A stretch of DNA of 64,000 nt from contig NZ_ALAP01000098.1 in assembly GCF_000280905.1 (NCBI RefSeq), forward strand, positions 57,116-121,115, in the 5' to 3' direction. The stretch is from Streptomyces sp. AA1529. GTDB taxonomy: Bacteria > Actinomycetota > Actinomycetes > Streptomycetales > Streptomycetaceae. This document shows positions 23,639-32,313 of the stretch, piece by piece. The notes below the pieces were generated by a model, which was not told the DNA's origin, did not search any database, and saw only the letters and a program-made list of their open reading frames with translations. The position numbers and the translations under genes were made by a program. Within the stretch, counting starts at the first letter, position 1. Every line of letters begins with the position of its first letter.

Positions 23639-24400
23639 ATGTACGCACCGGAGCGCCAGCAGGCCATCCTCCGTACCGCCGAAGAGCAGGGGCGGGTGGA
23701 CGTGCTGTCCCTGGCCGCCGAGTTCGACGTCACCGCCGAGACGGTGCGCCGCGACCTCAAGGCCCTGGACCGTGCCGGACTCGTACGACGCGTCCACGGC
23801 GGGGCCATCCCAGCAGGCCGCATCGACTTCGAGCCCGACCTGGCCGCCCGGGAGTCGGCGGCCACCGAGGAGAAGGAGCGCATCGCCCAGGCCGCCCTGG
23901 CGCACCTCCCGCGGGAAGGCAGCGTGATGCTCGACGCCGGCAGCACCACGGCCCGGCTCGCCTCGGACATGCCCGCCGACATCTCGCTGACCGTCCTCAC
24001 CCACGCCCTGCCCACCGCGGCCCGCCTGGCCGACCACCCCGGGATCGAGCTGCACATCGTCGGCGGGAGAGTACGGCACCGCACCCGGGCTGCCGTCGAC
24101 GCGTGGGCCCTGCGGACCTACGGCGAGATCAAGGCCGATGTGCTCTTCCTCGCCACCAACGGGTTCTCCGTCGACGGCGGCCTCACCACCCCCGATCTGG
24201 CCGAAGCGGCAGTCAAGCGCACGATGATGGCGGCCGCCCGGCACGTGGTGCTCCTGGCCGACTCCACCAAAGCGGGGGAGGAGTACTTCGCCCGCTTCGG
24301 CGACCTCTCCCAGGTCGACGTCCTCATCACCGACACCGGCCTGAGCCCCGCCGAGACACGGGCCGTCGAAGGCCAGGGCACCCGGGTCCAACGGGTCTGA
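23639..24400 (+). CDS. fruR: DeoR-family repressor of the fructose operon
   Basis: 253-aa regulator. The N-terminal DeoR HTH contains RVDVLSLAAEFDVTAETVRRDL (residues about 18-39) and GLVRRVHGGAI. The C-terminal DeoRC sensor domain resembles ribose-5-phosphate isomerase, with LDAGSTTARLA and LFLATNGFSVDGGLTTPD. It is the first gene of fruR-fruK-fruA, 45 bp before fruK. By family it should respond to fructose-1-phosphate and repress its own operon; that is inference from family and context. Confidence 0.9.
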   Translation: MYAPERQQAILRTAEEQGRVDVLSLAAEFDVTAETVRRDLKALDRAGLVRRVHGGAIPAGRIDFEPDLAARESAATEEKERIAQAALAHLPREGSVMLDAGSTTARLASDMPADISLTVLTHALPTAARLADHPGIELHIVGGRVRHRTRAAVDAWALRTYGEIKADVLFLATNGFSVDGGLTTPDLAEAAVKRTMMAAARHVVLLADSTKAGEEYFARFGDLSQVDVLITDTGLSPAETRAVEGQGTRVQRV

Positions 24401-24445
24401 GCCCTCCCTTCCGCACCGGCACGCCGCACCAACCTCTGGACCCCC

Positions 24446-25414
24446 ATGACCGTCCTCACCATCACCCCCAACCCCAGCCTGGACCGCACCTACGAGATTC
24501 CCGGGCTCGACCGCGGCGCCGTGCTGCGCGCCGGATCCGACCGGGTCGATCCGGGCGGCAAGGGCGTCAACGTCTCCCGAGCGGTGGCCGCGGCAGGTCA
24601 CCCCACCGTGGCCGTGCTGCCGCTCGGCGGCCCCGAGGGCGCCCTCCTCGCCCAACTGCTCGGCGGACTCGGCGTCGCCGTGGCCGGAGTGCCGGTGGAC
24701 GGCTCCACCCGGGTCAATGTCGCCCTGGCCGAACCGGACGGCACACTGACCAAGGTCAACGCCGCCGGGCCCGACATCGGCCCCGCCGAGTCCCGGGCGC
24801 TCCTGGACACGCTGGCGGCCGAGGCCGCCCGCAGCCGCGCCCGCTGGCTGGTGTGCAGCGGCAGCCTTCCCCGCGGCCTCTCCCATGCGTGGTACGCGGC
24901 CGTCGTCAGCCGGGCACGTGAGAACGGTGTCCAGGTCGCGCTCGACACTTCGGGACCTGCGCTGGCGGCGGCCCTCTCCGCGCGCCCCGACGTGGTCAAG
25001 CCCAACGCCGAGGAACTCGCCGAGGTCGTCGGCCGCACCCTCACCACCGTCGGGGACGCCGTCAAGGCAGCCGACGAGGTGCGGGCGGCGGGCGCGGGAG
25101 CGGTCCTGGCCAGCCTCGGTGCCACCGGACAACTCCTCGTGGACACCACGGGGACCTATTTCGGGACCGCTCCCGTCGCCACCGTCCGCAGCGATGTCGG
25201 CGCGGGTGACGCCTCGCTGGCGGGTTTCCTGACAGCCGGCGGCGCACGGGCCCGGGCGCTGGTCTCGGCCGTGGCGCACGGCGCCGCCGCCGTGCAGCTC
25301 CGCGGCAGCCAGATGCCCGGACCGGACGACATCCGTCCGGAAGCGGTCACCGTGACCACCGACGTCCCGCTGGACCTTCCCCTTCTCCCCGACGTCAACG
25401 GAGCCGTCCGATGA
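24446..25414 (+). CDS. fruK: 1-phosphofructokinase
   Basis: 322-aa PfkB-family kinase phosphorylating fructose-1-phosphate to fructose-1,6-bisphosphate. The N-terminal MTVLTITPNPSLDRTYEI and the substrate motif DPGGKGVNVSRAV are typical of FruK. The ATP/anion-hole signature SDVGAGDASLAGFL contains the catalytic Asp. The C-terminus overlaps fruA by four bases (ATGA), so translation is coupled. The kinase acts on the product of the FruA transporter. Confidence 0.95.
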   Translation: MTVLTITPNPSLDRTYEIPGLDRGAVLRAGSDRVDPGGKGVNVSRAVAAAGHPTVAVLPLGGPEGALLAQLLGGLGVAVAGVPVDGSTRVNVALAEPDGTLTKVNAAGPDIGPAESRALLDTLAAEAARSRARWLVCSGSLPRGLSHAWYAAVVSRARENGVQVALDTSGPALAAALSARPDVVKPNAEELAEVVGRTLTTVGDAVKAADEVRAAGAGAVLASLGATGQLLVDTTGTYFGTAPVATVRSDVGAGDASLAGFLTAGGARARALVSAVAHGAAAVQLRGSQMPGPDDIRPEAVTVTTDVPLDLPLLPDVNGAVR

Positions 25415-27540
25415 GCCAGTTGATCACCGCGGAACTCGTCGATCTCGACCTGTCCGCCGCCACCAAGTCCGATGCCGCCCGCTCGCTCGCGGAGCGGATG
25501 GTGTCGCTGGGCCGCGTCACCGACCTCGACGGATTCCTCGCCGACGTGGCGGCCCGCGAGGCGCAGATGCCGACGGGCCTGGACGGGGGGATCGGCATCC
25601 CCCACTGCCGCAGCACCCACGTCAGCGAGCCCACGCTCGCCTTCGGCCGCCCACCGGAGCCGATCGACTTCGGCGCTCCCGACGGTCCCGCCGACCTCGT
25701 CTTCCTGATCGCGGCGCCCGACGGGGCGGACAGCGAACATCTGACCATCCTGTCCTCGCTCGCACGCCGGCTGGCCGACCCCGAGTTCACCGCAGCCCTC
25801 CGCTCCGCCGCGGACCCGGAGCAGGCGTCGGCACTGATACGCGGCGACTCCGCCCCGGACACGCGCGCGGCGGACGAGCAGCTCCAGGAGCCCTCGGAGC
25901 CCGATCCCGGGGCGGCGCCGAGCGGACAGGAAGCGCAGCAGACGGCGCCGCAGGGCGCGGATCCAGCGGGCCCGGAGCCGGAGCGCCCCGAGCTGCCGGA
26001 GCAGCCGCAGGAGCCCCGGACGACCGGAGCCGGCGCCGCGCCGTCCGAGCCCTTCCGAATCGTCGCCGTCACCTCCTGCCCCACCGGTATCGCCCACACC
26101 TACATGGCCGCCGAGTCGCTGGAGCGGGCGGCGGCGGAGGACGCGGCCGACACCGTGCTCACCGTCGAGACGCAGGGGTCGGCCGGATTCCAGCGGGTCG
26201 ACCCGGCGGTGATCGCCGCCGCGGACGCCGTGATCTTCGCGCACGACGTCGAAGTGCGGGAGCGGGAACGCTTCGCGGGCAAGCCCACCGTCGACGTCGG
26301 GGTCAAGGCCGCCATCAACCGCCCCGCCGAACTGCTCCGCGAGGCCCGCGACAGGGCCGAAAGAGGTGAGCACCCACCCCGGCCCGCCGCCTCCGCGCCC
26401 ATGGACGCAGGGGCCGCGCAGGGCGACGGGTTCGGCACCCGGCTGCGGACCTGGCTGATGACCGGCGTCAGCTACATGGTCCCGTTCGTCGCCGCCGGAG
26501 GGCTGCTGATCGCCCTCTCCTTCGCGCTCGGCGGCTACGAGATCGCCGGGGCCAAGTCCGTCGCCGACCACTTCGTGTGGACCGAGGTCCACAGCTGGGC
26601 CGCCCTGCTCAACCAGATCGGCGGACTCGCCTTCGGGTTCCTGGTTCCCGTTCTCGCCGGGTACATCGCCTACGGCATGGCCGACCGGCCCGGCCTCGTG
26701 CCGGGATTCGTGGGCGGTGCCGTCGCGGTCCAGATCGAGGCGGGCTTCCTGGGAGGGCTGGTGGCGGGGCTGCTCGCGGGTGCTCTCGTGATGGCCGTCC
26801 AGCGGGTCGGTGTTCCGGCCGTGCTGCGCGGCATCATGCCCGTCGTCGTCATCCCGCTGCTCTCGTCGGCGCTCGTCGGCGCCCTGATGTTCGTGGTGGT
26901 CGGCAAGCCCATCGCCACCGCGCAGCAGGCCATGACCGACTGGCTCGGGGGCCTCACCGGCACCAACGCCGTCCTGCTCGGGCTGCTCATCGGCCTGATG
27001 ATGTGCTTCGACCTGGGCGGGCCCGTGAACAAGGTCGCCTACACCTTCGCCACCGGCGGTATCGCCAGTGCCGACCCCGGCAACGGCAGCCTGATGGTGA
27101 TGGCCGCCGCCATGGCAGCCGGAATGGTCCCGCCCCTGGGCATGGCCCTCGCCACGACCGTGCGCGGCAGCCTGTTCACCAGGACCGAGCGGGAGAACGG
27201 CAAGGCCGCCTGGGTCCTCGGTGCCTCCTTCATCAGCGAGGGGGCGATTCCGTTCGCGGCCGCCGACCCGCTGCGGGTGATCCCCGCCTCCATGGCGGGC
27301 GGAGCCGTCACCGGGGCCCTCTCCATGGGCTTCGGGAGCACGCTGCGGGCGCCGCACGGCGGCATCTTCGTCGTGCCGCTGATCGGCTCCCCGCTGCTCT
27401 ACCTCGTCGCCATCGCGGCCGGAACCCTGGTCACGGCCGGGGCGACGCTCCTCCTCAAGGGTGCCCGCAAGCAGTCGCCGGAGGTTCGGAGCAGCCCGGC
27501 GCAGGACAGTGCGGAGCCGCGGGCAACGGCAGGCGTCTGA
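25411..27540 (+). CDS. fruA: Fructose-specific PTS permease, EIIABC fusion
   Basis: 709-aa transporter that phosphorylates fructose during uptake. Domain order: IIA (residues 1-150) with phospho-His65 in GIGIPHCRS; a Pro/Glu/Ala-rich linker (about 150-213); IIB (about 213-310) with phospho-Cys223 in TSCPTGIAHTYMAAESL; and IIC (about 340-690) with some nine membrane segments and the conserved GGPVNKVAYTF stretch. The start overlaps fruK. It requires EI and HPr encoded elsewhere. Product: cytoplasmic fructose-1-phosphate. Confidence 0.95.
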   Translation: MSQLITAELVDLDLSAATKSDAARSLAERMVSLGRVTDLDGFLADVAAREAQMPTGLDGGIGIPHCRSTHVSEPTLAFGRPPEPIDFGAPDGPADLVFLIAAPDGADSEHLTILSSLARRLADPEFTAALRSAADPEQASALIRGDSAPDTRAADEQLQEPSEPDPGAAPSGQEAQQTAPQGADPAGPEPERPELPEQPQEPRTTGAGAAPSEPFRIVAVTSCPTGIAHTYMAAESLERAAAEDAADTVLTVETQGSAGFQRVDPAVIAAADAVIFAHDVEVRERERFAGKPTVDVGVKAAINRPAELLREARDRAERGEHPPRPAASAPMDAGAAQGDGFGTRLRTWLMTGVSYMVPFVAAGGLLIALSFALGGYEIAGAKSVADHFVWTEVHSWAALLNQIGGLAFGFLVPVLAGYIAYGMADRPGLVPGFVGGAVAVQIEAGFLGGLVAGLLAGALVMAVQRVGVPAVLRGIMPVVVIPLLSSALVGALMFVVVGKPIATAQQAMTDWLGGLTGTNAVLLGLLIGLMMCFDLGGPVNKVAYTFATGGIASADPGNGSLMVMAAAMAAGMVPPLGMALATTVRGSLFTRTERENGKAAWVLGASFISEGAIPFAAADPLRVIPASMAGGAVTGALSMGFGSTLRAPHGGIFVVPLIGSPLLYLVAIAAGTLVTAGATLLLKGARKQSPEVRSSPAQDSAEPRATAGV

Positions 27541-27599
27541 GCGGAGGCCGCCCGGCGGTCCGTCCGTCCCGTCGGACGGCCGGCCCGGCCCTGCCCGCC

Positions 27600-27651
27600 G
27601 CGGCACCGGTTCCCGGCCCGCCGCCCGGCGGGCCGGACCGGCCGGTGCCGC
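27600..27651. terminator. Nested hairpin between convergent fruA and P1 peptidase genes
   Basis: Outer arms GCGGCACCGG / CCGGTGCCGC and inner 10-bp arms CCGGCCCGCC / GGCGGGCCGG (27613-27636). Very stable; probably terminates both convergent transcripts. Confidence 0.65.
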
Positions 27652-27701
27652 CGGCCGCCTCGGGCGTCGCGTCCCGGCCGACCGGGACCGCGGGAACCCG
27701 G

Positions 27702-28874
27702 TCAGTGTCCGGCGTCGCGCTCCTCGTGCCCGGCGGAGGAACCCTCCTCCTGCGCGGAGGAGCCCTCCTCGTCCGCTCCGGAGAGCGCGGGACCGTAGAG
27801 ATCGCTGTAGGACGGAAAGACACCGCCCGGCCCATCCACCCCCTCCGCCGCCCGCACCGCCTTGACCACGGCCCGGACCACCACGTCGGCACCCGCCGCC
27901 AGCACCTCGTTGAACTCGCCGGTCCCCAGTTCGCGTGCCCCGGTGGCCAGGGCGAAGACCGTGTCGCCGTCGTGCATCAGGTGTACCGGGCGCACCGCCC
28001 TGGCCAGGCCGTCGTGGGCACTCCCGGCCAGCCGCTGCGCCTGTGCGCGGGTGAGCCCCGTGTCCGTTCCCAGCACCACGAGCGTGGTGTTCAGGGCGGG
28101 CCGCAGCGTCCCCGCGACGCGCCGGTCGGTCTCCTCCTTGGCCTCCGAACGCAGTATCTCGGCCTCGGTGTGCTCGTCCTCGGACGGGATGTGCGGCAGA
28201 CCGTCGGCCAGTTCGCCGTAGAGCACACCCGTGGCCGGGTCCGTCGCCGAACCCGCCGCGTTCAGCACCACCAGCGCGCCCACCACCGCCCCGGAGGCCA
28301 GCCGGGTGCTCGCCGTGCCCGTGCCGCCCTTGAGGCCGCCGACGACGGCTCCCGTCCCGGCACCGACACTGCCCTCCGCCACCGGCGCCCCCGGCGGTGT
28401 CGCCGCGGCCGCTTCGACCGCCTGGCGGCCCAGCTCCGCATCCGGCCGGGCGGTCCAGCGGCCCCCGCGCCCCAGGTCGAAGATGACCGCCGCCGGGACC
28501 ACCGGCACGACCTGCGCAGGGTCGGCTCCCACCCGCACACCCCGGCCCTGCTCCTCCAGCCAGCTCATCACGCCCGTGGCGGCGTCCAAGCCGAACGCAC
28601 TGCCGCCGCTGAGGACGACGGCGTGGATGCGCTCCACCAGGTTCCGCGGGTCCAGCGCGTCCGTCTCGCGCGTGCCCGGGGCCCCGCCCCGGCAGTCGAC
28701 CCCCGCGACGGCACCCTCGTGCGGGGTCAGCACCACGGTCGTCCCGGTGAGCCAGCCGTCCCCGTCGCGCTGGGCGTGGCCCACGCGCAAGCCGGGGACG
28801 TCGGTCAGCGCGTCCCGGGTGCGGGTCGGCTGCTCCTGCGCGGGGCGCGGCTCCTGGCCGCCGTGAGTCTCCAT
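27702..28874 (-). CDS. P1/S58 family peptidase (DmpA/L-aminopeptidase-like)
   Basis: 390-aa self-processing Ntn-type peptidase family member. The N-terminal segment has LTDVPGLRVGHAQ and GTTVVLTPHEGAVAGVDCRGGAPGTRETDAL. Next comes HAVVLSGGSAFGLDAATGVMSWLEEQG, typical of the S58 family. A Gly-rich processing region follows (VGAGTGAVVGGLKGGTGTAS), then KVNTTLVVLGTD-like sequence. The C-terminal 20 residues are a Ser/Glu-rich tail. The natural substrate is unknown. Divergent from a 66-aa protein gene. Confidence 0.88.
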   Translation of the reverse strand: METHGGQEPRPAQEQPTRTRDALTDVPGLRVGHAQRDGDGWLTGTTVVLTPHEGAVAGVDCRGGAPGTRETDALDPRNLVERIHAVVLSGGSAFGLDAATGVMSWLEEQGRGVRVGADPAQVVPVVPAAVIFDLGRGGRWTARPDAELGRQAVEAAAATPPGAPVAEGSVGAGTGAVVGGLKGGTGTASTRLASGAVVGALVVLNAAGSATDPATGVLYGELADGLPHIPSEDEHTEAEILRSEAKEETDRRVAGTLRPALNTTLVVLGTDTGLTRAQAQRLAGSAHDGLARAVRPVHLMHDGDTVFALATGARELGTGEFNEVLAAGADVVVRAVVKAVRAAEGVDGPGGVFPSYSDLYGPALSGADEEGSSAQEEGSSAGHEERDAGH

Positions 28875-28921
28875 GGGGCATCAATACCAGCAGCCACGTG
28901 CGACGGCCGTACGCTTGAGCC

Positions 28922-29122
28922 ATGAGCGTCGACCCGCACTCCTCCGACCGGCCCGGCAGCCCGCGTGAAGCGGCGGCCTCGCTGGTCTTCGACGACCCGC
29001 TGACCCGCCCGTCCGCCGACGACACCGACCGGGGCTGGGGCGAGGGCGCGGGCAGCGGCTCCGCGGGAGTCGGCGCTGACCTCGCGCGCTTCCTGGACGA
29101 GAAACCGCCCCACCACCTCTGA
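28922..29122 (+). CDS. Small acidic protein, 66 aa, unknown function
   Basis: Sequence MSVDPHSSDRPGSPREAAAS followed by SLVFDDPLTRP and a C-terminal GADLARFLDEKPPHHL. It looks like an intrinsically disordered conserved actinobacterial small protein beside P1 peptidases. No known domain. The ATG at 28922 is 47 bp from the divergent peptidase start. Codon use is consistent with translation. Confidence 0.6.
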   Translation: MSVDPHSSDRPGSPREAAASLVFDDPLTRPSADDTDRGWGEGAGSGSAGVGADLARFLDEKPPHHL

Positions 29123-29378
29123 GCCCGCTCGGCTACGCCCCGGGAGCGCCGACGGGCCGCCGCCGTTCTCCGGACGCCGTGCTCCTCCGGCGGGCAGTCG
29201 CCGCCCTCCGGACCGTGGTCCCCGGCCGGGCGGTGGCCGCTCCTGGGGGAGCGGTGGCCCGCCGGGGAACTGTGACCCTCGGGGCAGCAGCCGTGGCCCG
29301 GACGGCGACCCTTCCGTGGACAACGGGGATTCCCGCTGTCCGCAGGGCGGTGCGGTGCCTCCTCGGCGGTCTCCGGCG

Positions 29379-29951
29379 CTACTTCCGGGTGCCGGCGCCC
29401 CCGTCGCGCTGGGGGCCCACCGGGCTGTCCGCAGCGGTGGCCGCACCGGCTGACGCAGGGCTCTCCGCGGGGTCGCTCCCGCCTCCGCGCTGGGCGAGCA
29501 GGGCATCGCGGATCTCGGTGAGCAGCTCGACCTCGGTCTTGCCCGCCTCCTCCGGAGCGGTCTCCTCCGGGGCCGCCTTGGCCGCCCGGCGCTCGTTGAA
29601 CCTGTTCATCGGCAGGATCATGAGGAAGTAGACGACCGCCGCCGTGATCACGAAGGTCAGCGTTGCGCTGAGCACCGGACCCCAGTTGATCGGGATGCCC
29701 GAGGTCACCTCGCCCGTCGGACTGACCTCGCAGGGGCCCTTCAGGCAGGAGCGGTACTTGTCCAGGTCCTTGGTCCCGATGGCGCCGACCAGGGGGTTGA
29801 TGAAGCCGTTGACGACGGCTTCGACGATCTTGCTGAAGGCTGCTCCGATGACCACGGCGACGGCCAGTTCGACCACGTTGCCGCGCATCAGGAACTCCCT
29901 GAAGCCGGTCAGTACGCCCTTCTTCTCGGGTGCGGGGGTGTCGTTGCTCAA
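29379..29951 (-). CDS. mscL: Large-conductance mechanosensitive channel MscL
   Basis: 190-aa homopentameric channel opening under hypo-osmotic shock. The TM1 pore helix FREFLMRGNVVELAVAVVIG matches MscL, with VGAAFSKIVEAVVNGFINPLVG next. The periplasmic loop has two cysteines (YRSCLKGPCEV). TM2 (FVITAAVVYFLMILPMN) and the cytoplasmic helix EVELLTEIRDALLAQ follow. The last ~45 residues are a Pro/Ala/Ser tail longer than in E. coli MscL (136 aa). The start is a TTG at 29951, supported by GAGGAAG 4 nt upstream; no ATG fits. Confidence 0.93.
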   Translation of the reverse strand: MSNDTPAPEKKGVLTGFREFLMRGNVVELAVAVVIGAAFSKIVEAVVNGFINPLVGAIGTKDLDKYRSCLKGPCEVSPTGEVTSGIPINWGPVLSATLTFVITAAVVYFLMILPMNRFNERRAAKAAPEETAPEEAGKTEVELLTEIRDALLAQRGGGSDPAESPASAGAATAADSPVGPQRDGGAGTRK

Positions 29952-30125
29952 CGGACTTCCTCTTCCAGAACCAGATGACGATGCTGACTGCGAGCGGGAG
30001 ACCGAGGGCGGCGCACGGAACCGGCAGCGCCCGCGGACGGGACCGGGTGCTCGCCTGCCCTCGCGCCCACGGGTTCATGCACGACCGGACCCGCTGCCTC
30101 CGAAGCCGCGGGGACGACGGACGGC

Positions 30126-30743
30126 TCAGCACAGCGTCACCGCCAACCGCGACTTCGCCGCGGCGCCCGCGAGCGCCGCCGCTGTCCGCCGGGTGACGAC
30201 GACGACGATCAGCGCCCCCTCGGCTCCGTCGCCCGAGACAGTGTCCCGGTACTCGGGCACCTGGGCCACTCGGACATGTGTCGCCACGACACGGGCGGAA
30301 GTGCTCTTGGATGTGCTCGCGAGCACATCGATCCGATCACCGGGGCTCAGCAGCCGGACCGTCGCCGCGTCGGCGATCCGAACGGGAGCCGAGACGGGGG
30401 CCTCCCGCGCCTCCTCGCCCGGGGCCGTTCTCCCGGCGCTCCGCCGTTCCGCTGCCGGGCCGGAGACCGCCGGACCGCTTCCGTCCCGCGGCGGCGGACC
30501 GCTGCTCGTCGCGGTGAGGGCGAGCGCCGCCGCACCGGCGGCGAGCGCGGCCGGGAGGAACCGGCGCCGCCCCCGCTTGCCGGGGCGCGGGAGGCGAGCG
30601 CCGTGCCCGGCCCGGACGGGCGGGAAGTCGGGCACCGGAGCGCGCGGGCACGTACGGAGTGGAAGATCCTCCGGGAAGGGTTTCCGGGATCCGGGCACGA
30701 CGCTCACCACCAGCCGGCGCAGGGAGAAGAGCCGCCTGTTCAC
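30126..30743 (-). CDS. SAF-domain protein, CpaB/RcpC-like
   Basis: 205-aa protein with an Arg-rich cytoplasmic N-terminus and one membrane helix (FLPAALAAGAAALALTAT). After a Pro/Ala linker comes an SAF-like domain (APVRIADAATVRLLSPGDRIDVLAST), resembling Flp-pilus assembly proteins CpaB/RcpC. No other pilus genes are nearby. The GTG at 30743 is chosen to include the NRRLFSLRRL segment and has GAAGG upstream. Same strand as mscL and mtnP. Confidence 0.72.
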   Translation of the reverse strand: MNRRLFSLRRLVVSVVPGSRKPFPEDLPLRTCPRAPVPDFPPVRAGHGARLPRPGKRGRRRFLPAALAAGAAALALTATSSGPPPRDGSGPAVSGPAAERRSAGRTAPGEEAREAPVSAPVRIADAATVRLLSPGDRIDVLASTSKSTSARVVATHVRVAQVPEYRDTVSGDGAEGALIVVVVTRRTAAALAGAAAKSRLAVTLC

Positions 30744-30858
30744 GGCCTTCGGTGACCACCCTGGACGCTGGGCCGGAATCCCGCCGACAGGCCCGAAAAC
30801 CTGTGGATGACCGCGCAGTTGTGGACAACTCCGTCCCCCGGGAGGGGGACGGAAGCGG

Positions 30859-31695
30859 TCAGGGGAGCGTGAGGCCGGGCTCCATCCCACCCAACGCCGA
30901 GCCGCACTCGCACTTGCGTTCGTCGGCGGCGGGCAGTTCGCTCACCGCCTCGAAGAGCACCTCGCGCAGCCGGCCGATGTTCTCGGCGAAGACCTGCAGC
31001 ACTTCCTCGTGCGAGACGCCCTCCCCGGCCTCCGCACCCGCGTCCAGGTCCGTGACCAGCGCCAGCGAGGAGTAGCACAGCTCCAGCTCGCGAGCCAGGA
31101 TCGCCTCGGGATGCCCGGTCATGCCCACGACCGACCAGCCCTGGGCCGCATGCCAGCGGGACTCGGCGCGGGTGGAGAAGCGCGGGCCCTCGACCACGCA
31201 CAGCGTGCCCCCGTCCACCGCCTGCCAGCCCCGGGCGCGGGCCGCCCGCAACCCGGCCTGGCGGCCCGCCTCGCAGTAGGGGTCCGCGAAAGCGACGTGG
31301 ACGACCCGGGGCACGCTGCCGTCGGGAAGTTCCTGACCGTCGAAGAAGGTCTGCTGCCGGGACTTGGTGCGGTCCACCAGCTGGTCCGGGACCACGAGGG
31401 TGCCGGGGCCGAACTCCGGCTGCAGGCCGCCCACCGCGCACGGCGCGATGATCTGGCGTACGCCCACCGAGCGCAGCGCCCACAGGTTGGCGCGGTAGTT
31501 GATCCGGTTCGGGGGCAGATGGTGGCCGCGGCCGTGGCGCGGGAGGAAGGCCACCCGGCGGCCGCCGGTCTCGCCCAGGAAGAGTGAATCGCTCGGCGGC
31601 CCGTAGGGCGTCTCGACGGTGACCTCGGTCACCTCGTCGAGGAAGGAGTAGAAGCCGGAACCGCCGATGATGCCGATCTCTGCCTGTTCGCTCAT
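30859..31695 (-). CDS. mtnP: S-methyl-5'-thioadenosine phosphorylase
   Basis: 278-aa phosphorylase cleaving methylthioadenosine (from polyamine synthesis) to adenine and 5-methylthioribose-1-phosphate. Visible features: IGIIGGSGFYSFLD at the N-terminus, the phosphate-site FLPRHGRGHHLPPNRINYRAN, IAPCAVGGLQPEFGPGTLVVPDQ, VVEGPRFSTRAES, and the purine-site segment GMTGHPEAILARELELCYSS. The C-terminus has a CECGS patch. It lies 181 bp downstream of the ruc gene on the same strand. Confidence 0.92.
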   Translation of the reverse strand: MSEQAEIGIIGGSGFYSFLDEVTEVTVETPYGPPSDSLFLGETGGRRVAFLPRHGRGHHLPPNRINYRANLWALRSVGVRQIIAPCAVGGLQPEFGPGTLVVPDQLVDRTKSRQQTFFDGQELPDGSVPRVVHVAFADPYCEAGRQAGLRAARARGWQAVDGGTLCVVEGPRFSTRAESRWHAAQGWSVVGMTGHPEAILARELELCYSSLALVTDLDAGAEAGEGVSHEEVLQVFAENIGRLREVLFEAVSELPAADERKCECGSALGGMEPGLTLP

Positions 31696-31876
31696 GCGGT
31701 CACCCTAAGGGCGCACGCCGGATGCGGGGCAGGGGGCCGGGCCGGGCCGGGCGACGACGGCGACCGGGAGGGGCCTGTGCCGTCCGGCGCCGGGCCCACC
31801 GGCGCGTGCGGCGGAGGCACAGCCCCGGTCCGCGGTGGCAGCCGGGCCGACATGGCGGTTCAGGCCGAAGCGGCGG

Positions 31877-32242
31877 TCAGGCCGAAGTGGACGCCTTGCT
31901 GCTGCTCTTGCTCTCGCTCTTCCCGGAGGACTTCGTCTCCGAGGAGGACGAGGAGGACCCGGACGACGAGGAGTCCGAGGAGGAGGCCGAGCCCTTGGTC
32001 TCGCCGCTCTTCGCGGTCGAGTCCGAGGAGGAGCCGTTGGCGGCCGGGCTGCTGCTCGACGAGGAGCTGCGGCTGTCGTTGCGGTAGAAGCCGGAGCCCT
32101 TGAAGACGATGCCGACCGCCGAGTACACCTTCTTGAGGTGGCCCTGGCAGCCGGGGCACTCGGTCAGCGAGTCGTCCGTGAACTTCTGCACCACCTCGAG
32201 GCCCTCGCCGCACTCGGTGCACTGGTACTGATAGGTCGGCAC
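31877..32242 (-). CDS. ruc: FmdB-family zinc-ribbon protein with disordered tail, Ruc-type redox chaperone
   Basis: 121 aa. The zinc ribbon MPTYQYQCTECGEGLEVVQK and LTECPGCQGHLKK provides four Cys (CxxC...CxxC). Next is the conserved VGIVFKGSGFYRNDSR motif and then a long Ser/Lys-rich disordered tail from about residue 57. This architecture matches M. tuberculosis Rv0991c (Ruc), a redox-regulated chaperone that works with DnaK and belongs to the HrcA regulon, as I recall. A CIRCE element sits directly before the GTG start at 32242, with AGGAGGAA as ribosome site. Heat induction and chaperone function are inference by orthology. Confidence 0.82.
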   Translation of the reverse strand: MPTYQYQCTECGEGLEVVQKFTDDSLTECPGCQGHLKKVYSAVGIVFKGSGFYRNDSRSSSSSSSPAANGSSSDSTAKSGETKGSASSSDSSSSGSSSSSSETKSSGKSESKSSSKASTSA

Positions 32243-32252
32243 GTTCTTCCTC

Positions 32253-32279
32253 CTGGCACTCTCACTCGTTGAGTGCTAA
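32253..32279 (-). promoter_or_regulatory. CIRCE element (HrcA operator)
   Basis: On the minus strand it reads TTAGCACTC, 9 bp, GAGTGCCAG. The left arm is a perfect match to CIRCE (TTAGCACTC-N9-GAGTGCTAA) and the right arm matches 7 of 9. It abuts the ribosome site of ruc, so HrcA would block initiation. Confidence 0.88.
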
Positions 32280-32285
32280 CAACGG

Positions 32286-32313
32286 TCCATAGTGCAGCAT
32301 TCCCGCGCGTCAG
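32286..32313 (-). promoter_or_regulatory. Candidate promoter of ruc
   Basis: On the minus strand CTGACG, 16-bp spacer, TATGGA. The predicted transcription start falls at the edge of the CIRCE element. It overlaps the last codons of the upstream MFS gene. Confidence 0.5.

Noticed and set aside
25156..30132. 1658-codon open frame on the minus strand across fruK, fruA and mscL
   Set aside because: Antisense frame kept open by high GC; the translation is Gly/Arg/Ala-rich with no domain, while fruK/fruA on the other strand are clear.
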